Under the pieces are notes generated by a model. It was not told the origin of the DNA. It saw only the letters and a list, made by a program, of their open reading frames with translations, and did not search any database. 64,000 nucleotides of DNA from Abelmoschus esculentus (lineage: Eukaryota > Streptophyta > Magnoliopsida > Malvales > Malvaceae), in NCBI GenBank assembly GCA_035048815.1, contig JAUCBN010000035.1:7328501-7392500 (forward strand), read 5' to 3'. Below are positions 1-12,344 of this stretch, piece by piece; position 1 is the first letter of the stretch, and each line of letters begins with the position of its first letter. The position numbers were made by a program, and so were the translations under genes.

Positions 1-2611
1 TGTCCAGAATAATTACCCTTATTTTGGTCATCTATGTAGAGGATTTTAGTGTTGTTAGTTGAGTTTTTTTTTTTAAGTTAGATAATATGATGTTGAATTA
101 AAATTTGAAATTGAGCGCACATTCCGTAACGTATAATATTATTATAAAACATGATATAAAATTAAGTGTCAAATTATATTATATGTGTTATAGGTATTTA
201 AAATATTATAAAATAGAATATAAATACCATAAATTATATTTATATTTTTTAGTTATAAAAATAAGATGTACTTAAAATTTATTGAGGGGAAGAATTATAA
301 ATTCAAAAAACAATTGAATAAAGAAGTAATTATCTCAAATAAATAGGTTAATTTATATTTATCTTTGTCCTATCAAACAATTTTACGGCAAAACATGACA
401 TATATCGTTAGAATAACAAAATTTTCTAGTTAATCTTCACTAATAGATTTAAGTATGTTTTTACGTTAATTTTGTTGTACTTAATAATTTAACGTGTATT
501 TAATATATATCAAATTATTATAATTCTTTTTATCTTAATTTTCCTCCTTAATGTTATCTTCTTAGATTCTTTGGCAGCATAAGGGATTTGAAAAGAAAAG
601 AAAAGGCTTCGATATCGAAACCAAAGGAGGGGATTTTAGTCAAAAAGGAACCCAAGGTGTTTCCTTTCTAGGCATTGGAAATCATGGCATGTTGGGGGTG
701 AAAAGGAAAGGGAAAGACAAAATCAAAAAATGTGGTGTAGCCTGGACGTGGATCAAATCAGGTGGGAAGCACATGATTTGGATTTGGATTATCATTCCAA
801 AAACGCGTTTAGGGAAAAGAGGGAGTGGATTACTATCTCATTTTAGATGGAAATGGGGTGTTATTAACTAGAAAGTAATTTTTTTAGTATTTATCGAATT
901 TAAAAGATACAGACAGTTAGTTGATTTAGTAGGATGAGATAATAGAACTTTATGTAAAGTTAAAAGTTCGAGTTTGGATTTTGAGTGTAGCAAAATAAGT
1001 TGGAAGGGTCACTTCAATTAAACATCTATAGTACTCGATTCAGATTAATCAATTAATGTGTTGGATACTAATAATTATATAAAAATTATTAAAAATATAC
1101 AATCTAATCACACCGTTAAAATTTTCTGTTATATTTGTTAATATGTCGCTTTGAAATTAAAATACTAACTTATTATTCATGACGTTGTAATGAGTTTGAA
1201 TTTCACAAGATAATTTTATATGCTAAGATTTAGAGACTATTTAGAATGTATGAATGGTATAGGGACTTGGAGAATATTTTAACCTTCTTAAAAATTATTA
1301 GTATAAACTAATTGAGTTAAAATTTAAATTTTATTGTTCATTTTTAGTGTTCTTGGAAACAAAAACTATAAATTAAAAAAATAATTAATTTTGAAACAAA
1401 AGTTAATCTAAGATAAAAACATTAGCATGTGTGAAGAATCCTTTTTCACTAAAAAAACATTAGCACGTGTGTTGCTATGTACCTCTTTGCAAATAGATAG
1501 AGGAACAATGCAAAATGAAAAACATTAGCACGTGAGTTATATGTTTTTTTATCCATTTTCCTTCATGAATATTAAGAGGGTTTAAAACAGAGCACATCTA
1601 ATCAATGATTAAAACGCGCTATTAATCTTGATTAACAATGACTTTTTATATGATAAGGTTTTTAAGCTGCATATATAAATAGTTAGCGAGAAATGATATT
1701 AAGGGTCTTTCTCGGTCTTTATTACGTTATTTATGAGTTTAACAAATAAAAATAATTAATTTTATTTTTTTATAATTTTTTAAACGAAATTATATCATAA
1801 ATCTTTCTTAACATGTTATAATAGATTATATTTATTTTCTCATTTTTAAAAATATTTATTTTCTCACTTATTTTATAAACAGGTAGGTGTCGAAAGAATA
1901 TTTAAATCAGTATTGCGATGTTCTTAGACGATGACCGATAGACATGCAATATTATCAATAGTGTCCGTATTATAAAATTTGATGATTTAAATATTCAAAA
2001 TTAAAATTTAAATATAAAAAATTAATATTTTTGAATAATGATATATGAATTTTATTAATTATCATGAAAGATGAAACAATACAATGTATTAAAAATGATA
2101 AGTCTCTTATAATAGTGTAAAGAAAAATAAATACTTCTATCAAGGTTAGTATACCAAAATTTAGAAATCTTCATGAATCTTTTTGTCTTTATCCAAATGA
2201 GACGTTTTATGAGTTGAAAAAGAGTGATGGGTGAATCAAGCTATCGGACAAATTGCTCTGTTACCCAGGTTTAATCACATCGACAACCAACTATTATTAA
2301 CCGAGTGGGGTTTCATCTTTCTAAAATCATCGACATGCATAATCAGAGATTAATACCGTGAAGATCTTTATATGAGTATCAATCAACTGTTAAGATATGT
2401 TGAAATCACGCTATAGAAACAGATGAAACAAACCACAATAAATTAAAGAAAAACGTATTGTAAGAACAAAAGAAATATGTATCACAAAAATAGAGATCTT
2501 TATTAAAACAAGAAAAAAAAGATTCAATGATCGGTAATCAATACTAAAATATATTATTGACCACTATCTAAAACATGAAAAATAAAATTACATGCAACAT
2601 AAATTTAAAAG
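1..2611. other. AT-rich intergenic DNA, no gene seen
   Basis: No open frame here has plant-gene character; the 60-codon frame at 689-871 has no recognisable domain and is not called. A 15-base segment reading AAACATTAGCACGTG occurs at 1455 and 1520, with a one-base variant (GCATGTG) near 1417. The CACGTG core is a G-box, but with no neighbouring gene its meaning is open. The stretch at 590-870 is richer in G and C than its surroundings but is otherwise unexplained. Confidence 0.6.
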
Positions 2612-2784
2612 TAGGGTGTGCATTCAGTTAATTCGGTCCATGGACGAACCGAATTAAACAAAAAATTTTAAATTTTAACAGTTAACTGAACTAAATTCTA
2701 TATAACATAATTAATAAACCAAAATTATTTCAGTTAATTAGTCGATTAATTGAATTAACCAAAATTCTATGTCTCTTTATCATA
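2612..2784. mobile_element. Truncated hAT-type MITE remnant
   Basis: Begins TAGGGTGTGCATTCAGTTAA and contains repeated GTTAATTCGGT / ACCGAATTAA blocks, a composition typical of small non-autonomous hAT elements in plants. The matching far end is not visible; the unit stops close to the intact MITE that starts at 2793. It is related in style to the nested unit at 19513-19690. The family assignment is an inference from end sequence only. Confidence 0.4.
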
Positions 2785-3224
2785 TCTCCATTTAGGGGTG
2801 ATAACGAGCCGAGCCGAGTCCGAGCCTGGCCAGGCTCGGTTCGGTTTGGCTCAAAATGAATAATTTTTTATATTATTTTTATTATTTATTTATTTATTTG
2901 TAGTTTATTTTTATTTTATTATTTATAGTTTTGTAAATTTGTTTTAGTTGATAATATTTATTTTATTTTATTTATTTTCAGTAGATTTACTCTCAATTAT
3001 TTTATTATTTTTTTTGCTAAATAAATTATTTTTAATATATAATATATATATATATGTATGTTTATATATAATTATTCCGAGCCTATTCATGAGCTTTTCG
3101 AGTCGAGCTTGGGGTTCGGCTCGTTTAAATCTCGAATCGACCCCGAGCCCGAGCCGAACTTTGACCAAGCTGAGCCCGAGTAGTTCGCGAGCCGACCAGG
3201 CTCATTATCACTGCTATCTCCATT
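2785..3224. mobile_element. hAT-type MITE with 8-bp target duplication
   Basis: The element proper is 2793-3216 (424 bp). Its ends are inverted repeats, TAGGGGTGATAACGAG on the left and TAGCAGTGATAATGAG read inward from the right. It is flanked by identical 8-base copies of TCTCCATT at 2785-2792 and 3217-3224. An 8-bp duplication with short TA-starting inverted ends is the hAT signature. Subterminal GAGCCGAGC / GCTCGGCTC repeats fill both ends. There is no transposase frame, so it is non-autonomous. The 107-codon and 66-codon frames inside it are by-products of the repeats. Confidence 0.85.
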
Positions 3225-4160
3225 CAGGCCTCACGTTAGAAATTTCTAAAAAATTAAATTTAAACCCCTAAAACCTTATTTTCTATATCTTAAATCCTAA
3301 ACCCTACACCTTGAAAAATACACCCTATCCCAAATTCCTTAAATCCTAACCACAATTCTTGACCTTAAACCCTAAACTCTATACACTAAACCTCTGAATT
3401 AAAGCAAAAGCGCAAATAAAAATGTGAGGAAGAGGTAGACGATTTATACCCGTATTGTTTCGTATGTTTGGAAAAAAAATAGAAGTATGGAAGAGCATCA
3501 CGACATCTTGACCATGACAATTCCGCTCTTTAGTCTTATAATAGTATTGGGAAAAACAGGATGATGTGGGAAAATTACGAATACTGCTCCGAAGTAAACG
3601 GTAATCAATTTAATTGGTACATTTTTCTATTTATGTGTTTAGTAATTTCTATCGGGAGATAGTTAGATTTTTCTTAATGTTTTTTATATAGCTATCGAAA
3701 AATAATTTATTGGTTAACTAGTTGAGGTTAAATATTGTAAATACCTATAATAAGAGTAACCTTTCAATTCAGTGTACTCTGTTTATAATATTAAAATTTA
3801 AATTTTTTGTATTATTTAAAAATTTTAATATACGATGGCAATGATAATTTTTGTTAATCTTTAGCTCAAAATAAAGTAATTAATTTTAAATTTTTAGACA
3901 GCACAATGAAAAGATAAGTGAACTAAAAGATGTTCAAAATATAATTGACTAAAAATTAAAGTACATAATTTATCCTCCTACCTCTACCTAGTTTCTAGCT
4001 TTAACAAAAGAGATTTTAAATCCTAAACTTACATTAACCCCTTATAAATATATCATAATTTTCTTCGTTTTAAACCCTATTACTAAGTTAAATTTACTAA
4101 TCCTTCAACTTCTCCTTAGGAGAGAGTTTTCAATGGGACCTTAGCATTTGAAGCATTAAA
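3225..4160. other. Intergenic DNA with degenerate CCCTAAA-like patches
   Basis: Between 3265 and 3400 there are many imperfect CCCTAAA / TAAACCC words, resembling decayed plant telomere-type repeats, but never a clean tandem run. The rest is AT-rich and without genes. The segment next to 4160 would contain the 3' untranslated region of the minus-strand LBD gene; no polyadenylation site was pinned down. Confidence 0.45.
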
Positions 4161-4924
4161 TCATGCCCAAAGTTGTTCCCATAATAACCCAAAGTTGTTG
4201 CTGTTGTTGTCTTCAATGAGGCCCCAGTTGCTGTTGAAAATGTCCATCGAGTGCGGGGAGCTTGGCTGAGGAGACGTCGATTGTGCCATCTCCATGCAAA
4301 TCTTATCGGCCAGGTTTTCTTGCTGCAGTTGCATGTTGATTACCTCGGCTTGAGCTTTGGCGAGTTGTGCTTGGAGTTCGTTGATTTGCTTCTGCAGTAG
4401 GCAGATCGCCCCCGCGCAACCGTAAACCGGATCTCGGATCCTGGCGTTCGCCTCGTACACCATGCTGCTTACCGCGTCGGCCCTGTGAGACTCGGGAAGT
4501 TCCTGAAAGTTTCCAGGAATTGCAAAGACCGTTCGTTTAGTATATTTGATCGAGGAACAAAATTAAAAAGGAAAATCACTAAAACTGTCACTTTTTCATT
4601 GGTGCCGCTTTTGTCAACGCATTAACCCAAAACATTTTCACACCCTGAGAAATAATTTAGCAGCTAGAGTACCTGCAGGAACTTGATAATGTTGCTAGCA
4701 CCGAACACACGATGAGCAATGGTGAACTTGGCTGGTTCAGGAGGAGGGAAATAAGGTGCCAACACACATTTATCGGCACACCTTCTCCTCAAAATCTTGC
4801 AAGCAGCGCAGGGGCTGATAATAACCGCCGCCGCCGGAGGAGGAGGAGAGGATGATGGTGAAATTGAAGAATTAAGAGAAAGTGATCCCGGAGAAGATGT
4901 TGTTTCATATTCCATCTTAAACAT
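4161..4924 (-). CDS. LOB-domain transcription factor, LBD1/LBD11-like (class I), two exons
   Basis: Plant-specific nuclear DNA-binding protein of the LATERAL ORGAN BOUNDARIES DOMAIN family. Exon 1 is 4673-4924 and exon 2 is 4161-4502; the 170-bp intron has GT/AG ends and splits the codons after KFLQ. Together they give 197 aa. The zinc-finger-like block CX2CX6CX3C is C39, C42, C49, C53. The GAS block starts near F74-S77 and runs through the DPVYGCAG segment (108-115). A leucine-zipper-like coil follows (L120, L127, L131, V138), which defines class I. The tail is acidic and Ser/Asn-rich and ends in LWEQLWA. The first ATG has a poor context; the fourth codon (4913-4915) has A at -3 and G at +4 and is the likelier start, giving 194 aa. 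Related LBD1/LBD11 proteins act in cambium and secondary growth; that role here is inferred from family membership. The exons are GC-richer than the surroundings, as expected of a real gene. Confidence 0.93.
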
Positions 4925-5039
4925 GAGGGTTTTAAGGCTTTTCGGTGATGGATGGAGAGAAGTTAAGAGAGGTTGGGGATGACAATTAATATTAGTAGTG
5001 GGTGCTGGTGGACAGTTTGTTTCCGGACAGAAAGGTGTT

Positions 5040-5047
5040 ATTTATAG
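5040..5047 (-). promoter_or_regulatory. TATA box of the LBD gene
   Basis: On the minus strand the sequence reads CTATAAATAACACC, with TATAAATA at 5040-5047. It lies about 115 bp upstream of the first ATG, which would place transcription start near 5010-5015 and give a 5' leader of roughly 90-100 nt. This is the only good TATA motif close to the gene. Confidence 0.6.
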
Positions 5048-6083
5048 CGGAAGCTAGCCAAAACGAATATGTCATGACGCATGAAATATGACGTAATTTT
5101 TTAATCACCGTTATCAAAAATATTGACATTAATTCTGATTAAATCTTATAAAGAATTAATATAGGATGATTTATTTAATTAATTTTTTTATATTTAATCA
5201 ATCTAACACTCGGTATTAATTTATTAATCAACTAATTTATATTAGATTTTATATAGATCAAATATAGTATAATATTCTAAATCAAATTTTCTTAATTTAC
5301 AATATAGACTTTAAATTTCTGACATTATTTAAGAGATCTGACGTTTTATCTTATCGGACCAACCTAATTTTCCCTTAAGATCATTGTCCGAAGGCTTTGT
5401 CGTGTTTTCATTTAACCAATTAAAACTAATTATAATTTGTCTTCATAAATTTTGACAAAAATATTTTGATACAAAAATTTATATAAATTATACTTTATAT
5501 AAATCTTTTATTTTAGGGTTTAAGGTTTAAAGGTTTAGTGTATAAGATATAAAATTTAAAATTTATGATAAGAATTTAGATTGATTTAAAATTTATAATT
5601 TAAATTTTAAAGAGATGGGTTTTTTATCTAAATTTTAAATTTTATAAAGGATTATATAATTTTCTCTGCTGTTTATATATGAAAATACAACCTTATATAT
5701 AATCCTCAAGAATAAACGTACGATTATTATGTGTATCAAATCCTACACTTCTTTAATATTTTTGCATAGTTTAATATTTTTGGATAATTATCGTAAATAG
5801 TGAGTAAAAGCAACCTAATTATTGTCTTGAAGAATTATAATTCTATGTATCTATTATTTTAATAATTATATATCTTCTGCCTTCCCAAAAATTTAAAAAA
5901 GTGTTCCAAATTTTGTTGTTTTCTTGGCATAAAAATTCTCTACCGAACCGCCTAACTTTAGAGTAGCTGGCCTTTTGTTTCTAGAAAGAAAATAAATTCC
6001 TCTCCTATTTTCCTGGACTCAAGTCAGTCATAATTTCAAACAAGGAAAAATAAATCTTATTTAACGTAAAATTAGGGTATTAT
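5048..6083. other. LBD upstream region, AT-rich, no gene seen
   Basis: Upstream DNA of the minus-strand LBD gene. It has a short TTTAGGGTTTAAGG patch near 5513 and long AT runs. No open frame or repeat with clear ends was recognised. It stops where the copia LTR begins. Confidence 0.4.
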
Positions 6084-6310
6084 TGTAAATAAAGTAAAGA
6101 ACAATAACAAAGTAGATGAATAAAGATAAGAGACAAAAAAAAAAATTGTGTTATATTCTCAAAGTAAGGTTATGGATAATGCTTTCTCCAAAAGTCTATA
6201 CTTATAGGTATAAAATGAAAATCTTAATGGATATTAAACCCTAATAATAAAGTATATTAAAGTCTCTTTTAATATATGAATATCCACAATAAATAAAGAT
6301 ATTCATAACA
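6084..6310 (-). repeat. 3' LTR of copia element A
   Basis: 227-bp repeat. On the minus strand it starts TGTTATGAATATC and ends in TTTATTTACA. It matches the copy at 12110-12344 and, in reverse orientation, the LTR at 52337-52571. A TATA-like TTATACCTATAAG segment is present on the minus strand. Confidence 0.8.
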
Positions 6311-6539
6311 CTCACCCTTGGATATCTATGAAGATAATGTGCCTCACTAAGACCTTACTAAAATAAAAATCTCGTGGGAAAAAAATCTTAGTGAAGGAAA
6401 AAGAGTACACAAAACTTTCATACACATAATATATTGTCTAACTAAAAATCTTACCGGGAAAAACCATTAGGACAAAACCTCGGTTAAGGGAAAAAAAGTG
6501 CAACGCGTATTTACTGCTCCTTGTGAAAATATCACATAA

Positions 6540-8260
6540 GATCTTTGAATCCTCATAATTCAATCTTGAATACAATCTTTAAATGTTGAAGTAGATTATA
6601 CACTAGTGGATAAATCTTTCAAATTATTTCTTGAAAGGATTCACTGAATAATATTCTTCTGAAGATCATGAGGGACGAAACTTTAAAGAAATATGTTTCG
6701 TTTTATCACATTTGATGTATCCACTTGAGATATAAATTTTGCATTATATCTACACAAGATAGCTTGTATCATATCTTGTGAAATCAATTCACATATATTC
6801 TCGATATGTTTAGCCAAACACATATTTTGGCTTTACCTCAAGCATACTAATATATGATGTTTTTAGACCAAGAATATCATCATCCTTTTCTTGAGGCAGA
6901 ATGGATCTTTGTTTACATTAAGAGACCTGAAAAACATAAGGGTAATCAATAAGTGTTATGCATGTAAACAGGGGCGAATCTAGAAAGTAATCATTGGCTG
7001 GGCTGATTTAAATATTAATAATAATTATTTAATGTAATTTTTATAAATAATTTTAAATTTTCTTTTATTATCATATTCAAAAAATATTATCTATATATTT
7101 ATTTAAATAAAATTAAAATATTTTTAAATAAATTTTTATATATAATTTAATTATTTTTTTAAAAAAATATAAGTCATAAAAGTATGATTTAATTTAAAAG
7201 TAACATAGAAATATATTACATTTTTATTATCTTTTAAGTTATTTTTTAAAATATTAGATATGAGTTATAAGCTTTTTACTAAAAATATATTTTAAAAATC
7301 TAATTTTGATCTTAATTTTAATTATGTTTTGTTATTTGAATTTTATGATCATTATATACTAAGATAAAACCTCAAGAATACTTGAAGAATTATTTTTTAA
7401 AGAAGATATATATTTAATCAATTAGTAATCAAAATATATATATTTTAAAATAATTATATAATATTTATAAAATATAATAAAATATAAACAATCTTATTAT
7501 TTTTATTTTTATCTTTTATTTGAATTAAATCTTATTTCTTAAATTAATTTAAAAATTAAAAATTAAATGAAAATTTTAGATTAGACCATTTATTTTATTT
7601 TTACATGTCAAAAACCTAATTTTTATTAATATTATAATATAAAATAAATAACATTATTTTTGGGTATGGGGTGGACCAAGGCCTAGGCAGATCTAGGCCC
7701 AGATCCGCCCTTGCATGTAATATCTCTTTAAACATTTTTCTATATATGTTGATTGATGAACAAGGATTCTATTGTTAAGGAGATCTCTCCATAAGTCTCA
7801 ATGATATTCAAATCATCGGTATACACAACAATAACAAATTCAAAGCTAAATATGTTAATAAAAATGCTCGAAAAAATTAAATAATTCATATAATATTATG
7901 CTAATAAGCATTTAATGAGGGGATTATACCAAATACGTTTAAATTGTTTTAATAAAAAGATATAATCAATATGATTGGATAATATTTTCGAGAACTAATT
8001 CTAGCAATCTAGATCTTTCCAAAAGTTTCATGTAAATATTACTATTAAGAGGATTATACAAATATATGTAACAGCATCCATTAGGCGAAAACTAAGTAAT
8101 TTTATTTATTGACAAACTGATCAAAATCTAAAAGTAGTTGCATCCACCATCGAGGAATATATTTTCCTAATAATCAATTTCAAGTCTTTGTGAGAATTAT
8201 TGTGCAACCGAATAAGCTTATATCTCATGATTTTCCCTTTTGATTTCTTTTCTCATAAAT
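6540..8260 (-). pseudogene. Copia reverse transcriptase/RNase H remnant (element A)
   Basis: Read on the minus strand, the stretch around 8219-8160 matches the start of the copia reverse transcriptase (RYKA-LV-- GFSQ-type block) found in element B at 62860-62920. The catalytic YxDD box is readable as Y-T-D-D at 7812-7823. The RNase H end is recognisable from 6960 down to about 6540 by comparison with 63400-63900. Many stops and small indels interrupt the frame, and the MITE at 6968-7711 splits it. It cannot be functional. Confidence 0.7.
6959..7720. mobile_element. Mutator-like MITE nested in copia A
   Basis: The element proper is about 6968-7711, flanked by identical 9-base copies of TGCATGTAA at 6959-6967 and 7712-7720. 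The ends are inverted: AGGGGCGAATCTAGA on the left and AGGGCGGATCTGGGCC read inward from the right. A 9-bp duplication is typical of Mutator-like elements. The interior is almost pure A/T with no coding potential. The related element B has the uninterrupted site near 63355-63385, which confirms the insertion. Confidence 0.8.
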
Positions 8261-8999
8261 GCTCATTTATATATATGAGCTTTACACATTTCAATGTATT
8301 AGCTAAAAGCTTAAATACTTCTCTTTTCGAAAGAGATTTTAGTTTCGCCTCAATTATCTCTTTTAATGTCGGTCAATCATTTCTTTATTTTACATTGCCC
8401 AATTGACAATGATTCAAGATCCACATCATCAAATAAAATATCTAGTGCTATATTGCATGCAAATATAATATCGACGTTAATTCAATTTTAGTTCCACTTA
8501 TTACTAGACATGACATAATCTATTTAGATCTCTTTATTATCAGGTACATGATTCATGTCAATGTCTCTATTGGAGACCTTTTAATATCTTCTTGTGACTT
8601 TCATAATTTATTGATTCCTCTATCAAATCATCATAAAATATAGCTCATTTTCTTTTTTAAGGATTTTTATCTTTGGAACCTACTTGCCTCCCATGCTAAA
8701 GGCGTAAGTTAGACTCATTTGCAGCTAGTTTTTGTCCTTATAGGACATCAAATTTAATCAGAGTATTCATAGCTGGTATACGTGACTTAGTCACTCTTTT
8801 AGGGTCGACAAAATCATCTGTAATTGACTTGTTAAATAAATTATTCTTTTAACTTATAGTTCATATTGTTGAATACAATCATCAAACTTAGAAAATGATA
8901 ATTCATTTCAACTTATTTATTTTTTCAATTATTTTATTTTCTCCTCCTAATGTTGGGTAAACTAACTTATTAAAATGATAGTCGGTAAATTGAGTAGTA

Positions 9000-9700
9000 A
9001 GTAAATTCTCTACTAGAAGCTCCAGATGTTTAATTATCAAGGGGAATTTAAATCTGGCATATATATTCCCAATAAAACTCATCTTTGTGTGTTATGGTGG
9101 AGAAATTAAAACATGTATCGCATACCAAAAAAATCTAAGATGAGAAATATTTGCTTCTTGACCAAAAACCATTTATAATGGGGAGAACATATGATCATTT
9201 GTTGGCTTGATGTGAATTAGTGATACTACATGTAAAATGATATGTCATCAACATTTTCAAGACCGATTGTCTTTATAAGATAAACTGGAAAATATGCTCA
9301 TAATTTTATCAACTGAGCAAGTAGCCTTGCACACACCAAGTTGCAGGTTAATAACAAGGATACATATAATCATCTAGTCGATGCATTGATTAAAATCATA
9401 AAATATTTAGATGGACTGTAAGAAAGGTGTATGTGCCCATATATATCACCTTGTATCTGTTCCAGAAAATGAATAGATTTACATTTTATCTTAGCTAATG
9501 ATGATTGAAAAATCAAATCGCTTTGATAGCAAGTATCACATGAAAAAAATTACCTTGAAGAAAATTTTAGTTCTTCAATAAATGACCACATAAAAGTGAC
9601 AACAAATTTTCGCATCATAATTGAACTAGGATAGACTAACCGTTCATGTCAAATAAAATTATTAGTAAATATCTGATTTAAGTTGCATGAGATTCAATTT
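9000..9700 (-). pseudogene. Copia integrase core remnant (element A)
   Basis: The reverse complement of about 9160-9440 matches the integrase core segment of element B at 61740-62060, including a VDASTRW-like start near 9385 and the segment before the PQRTKMGPQ-type region. The frame is broken repeatedly. Assignment rests on the match between the two copies and on general copia integrase layout. Confidence 0.6.
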
Positions 9701-11027
9701 GTACTAATTCTTTTGTAGTACAATATGAATGATAATTCATGTAATTTTATCAAGATTTTTTTATTACCTTGAGTTATACTCGTAATATTGAGATACTCAA
9801 TATCCCCTTGACTAATAATCTCAATATATTTTTGCAAATATCTTTAAAACCCAATAAGTCTCTTTACTAATTTAACGAGTATAATGCACTGTAAAAATGA
9901 AATAAAGTTCCATTTGACAATAACATATTTACTCATTCGGAGTCTTCTATGATATTAGTACTTCTAGATATAGTACTCAAATTATTCTCTTGCATTTAAA
10001 ATAGGAAAATATGCATAATTATGCACCTTTTAATATGTGCTTTATTTCATTCACTTCGGGGAATGAAAAATATGTGCTCTGTACCATTCACTTCGAGGAA
10101 TAAAAAATATTAAATATAGTAGTACATCATGTCAAATCGGTTATCTATCAAAGATAAACTCTCAAAAGCTCTTCCAAAGCATTGATATTTTACTTTTTTA
10201 CGATATAATACTCACATTTTACTTATATTTAAATGAGAAAATATTTCTCGTGCTTAAGTATAGTATGAATACTTGCATTATCTGCTTGGCATAAATAGTA
10301 ATAATTTATTGTATATTTTATTCTAGAAATAATAATATTCTTCAAAGAAAAAATAATATAAAGTATAAATAAATAATATGTAAAATAAATTAATATAAAT
10401 AAATAATAAATAAAAATAAATTAACATAAAAAATAAATAAAATATTAACTATTCCCTTTAGAGGTTATAAGAGAAATAAATTAAATGACAAATTATTCCC
10501 TTCAAGGGTTATGAGAAAATTAACAATATCCAATTGAGTTGGATCAAAAATGCAAAATTATTTTTGTCACAAAGAAAATATATTTTCTTTAATTTATCAT
10601 TCATGATTATGGACAAAGCTCATAATATTTTGGCGTTTGACATGTAAAAGACCAATGATTTATACCATCACATTGTTAACATAAAGATTTTTATATGATC
10701 TATATCATTCTTATCATCCTTATAATCTCACTTCTAGTTGATATAAGCATTCTCAAAAGAATCATCTTATTAATGTCTATTTTATGATTTTAGTTGCAAC
10801 CATAATTATTAATGTGACATTTATTCTTTCTGGTATAAAATATCGCATTCACTTTAGGGAATGAAGCAGAGACTAATAGGTATTTAAAATATTTTCACGA
10901 TATTGTGTTTATAGGACAACATTAATGTGTGAAAGTGAAGTATGTTTTTCTAATATATCCTTATTAGTGATATTCTGGCACATAACCGAGTTTTATTCAC
11001 TAATCATATAGTGAATTATCATGTTTA

Positions 11028-11219
11028 CATCCACTTCAAAGAATGAAAGAAATCCAATAATCGCATGGAATAAACATCATGTTTGCATTCACTTTAGGGA
11101 ATGACATAAATCCTATAATCGCATAGAATAAATATCAAGCTTGCATTCTCTTCAAGGAATGAAATAAATCCAATAATCATATGAAATAAATATCATGCTT
11201 GCATTCACTTTAGGGAATG
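11028..11219. repeat. 58-bp minisatellite in copia A, four units
   Basis: The motif CATTCACTTTAGGGAATG or a close variant starts at 11028, 11086, 11144 and 11202, exactly 58 bases apart each time. Between motifs lies an AATAAATCCAATAATCGCAT-like spacer. The corresponding part of element B carries a different tandem array (30-bp units at 53418-53567). Confidence 0.85.
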
Positions 11220-12109
11220 CCTCCCATAAAAATTCTTAGATCAAGATGATTTTCGTAACTTGAACTTGGGAGAATCATATAGTCGAGTTTTTTTATACAA
11301 AAAATATAGCTTTCAAGCAAATATAGACTTTATAACATTTATACTATTAGATAGTAATTGATCAAACAATATATATAATACATACAAATAACAAAAATTT
11401 AATCCTCATACGTGACAACATTAAACTAGTCCACAAGGTCCTTTAAAAAGAACATCCTTTGAGACTAGTAACCTCACAGAACGAGATGTCCAGCCAATAT
11501 ACTCGGATTAAACTAACATAACAAAGAACATATTAATTAATTAAAGGTTGAATATCTGTTTCAATATCATGTAATACTTAAAACATAATTAAAAATACAA
11601 AATTTCATCATCAAAATAAAATAAACAAATATTAGTTATACCTAAAGACAAAAAATCTTAAATTAAGTTAGATGCAAAACATTATTGGTATATGATATTA
11701 TATTTTAAATACATGATAATTTCAAGCTTTGACCAATCATCCATTAATTTGAGAATAATTAATTATACAATATATCAAGATAAATAAGTAAAACATAATG
11801 AACTTTCCAAGTTAAGTTATATGGTAGATTTAGTCATCAATATCTTGTTAAATCTTTTCAGGAATTGTCAATAAGAACCATGGTAATTGAACAACTCTAT
11901 CACTACACAAACACCAAATAACTAATGATTTTTCAAAAATTAAAAATCAAGTTAAAGATCAAGAGAGAAAAATAATTGATAATTAAAATACAATAAAGAT
12001 AGAAGAACTTATCTGTGATTCATGATAGTAACAAATTCTTTTCAATAACTCATTTAAGATTTGAACAAAAAATATCTTTGTTGGTTAGAGTCTCGTGCTG
12101 ATAATTTAT

Positions 12110-12344
12110 TGTGAATAAAGTAAAGAACAAGAATAAAATAGATGAAGAAAGATGTGAAAAAAAAGAAAGAAACTTGTATTATATTCTCAAAGTAGGATTA
12201 TGTACAATACTTTATCCAAAAGTCTATATTTATAGGTATAAGATGGAAATCCTATTTCCAGTGGATATTAAACCCTAATAATAAAGTACATTAAAATCTC
12301 ATTTAATATATGAATATTCACCATAAATAAAAATATTCATAACA
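12110..12344 (-). repeat. 5' LTR of copia element A
   Basis: 235-bp repeat, the same length as the LTR of element B. On the minus strand it starts TGTTATGAATATTTT and ends TTTATTCACA. It is followed inward by TTATCAGCACGAGACTC, which is at the usual primer-binding position. That segment does not match the common TGGTATCAGAGC form, so the primer is uncertain. Confidence 0.8.

Larger units (their letters stand above)
6084..12344 (-). mobile_element. Ty1/copia retrotransposon A, decayed, with both LTRs
   Basis: Minus-strand LTR element bounded by LTRs at 6084-6310 and 12110-12344. Reading on the minus strand, the order is 5' LTR, a leader and gag region, integrase remnants (around 9000-9600), reverse transcriptase (around 7720-8220) and RNase H (6540-6960). 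The sequence CAAGGGTGAG just inside the left LTR is the polypurine tract. It is clearly homologous to element B (52337 onward, plus strand), which allows the domain order to be read. No frame stays open beyond about 70 codons. A Mutator-like MITE has inserted at 6968-7711. No clean target duplication was found (ATTAT on the left, AATAT on the right). Confidence 0.85.

Noticed and set aside
689..871. 60-codon plus-strand frame as a gene
   Set aside because: No domain, no homologue I recognise, Lys/Trp-rich by composition, and no gene-like surroundings.
2948..3271. 107-codon plus-strand frame and its minus-strand partner
   Set aside because: They lie in the hAT MITE and are produced by its GAGCCGAG repeats and AT-rich centre.
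3265..3400. Interstitial telomere array
   Set aside because: CCCTAAA-like words are scattered and imperfect; there is no tandem run.
4797..4982. 61-codon plus-strand frame over the LBD exon
   Set aside because: Antisense shadow of LBD exon 1.
12110..12344. Target-site duplication for copia A
   Set aside because: The five bases outside the LTRs (ATTAT versus AATAT) do not match well enough to claim.
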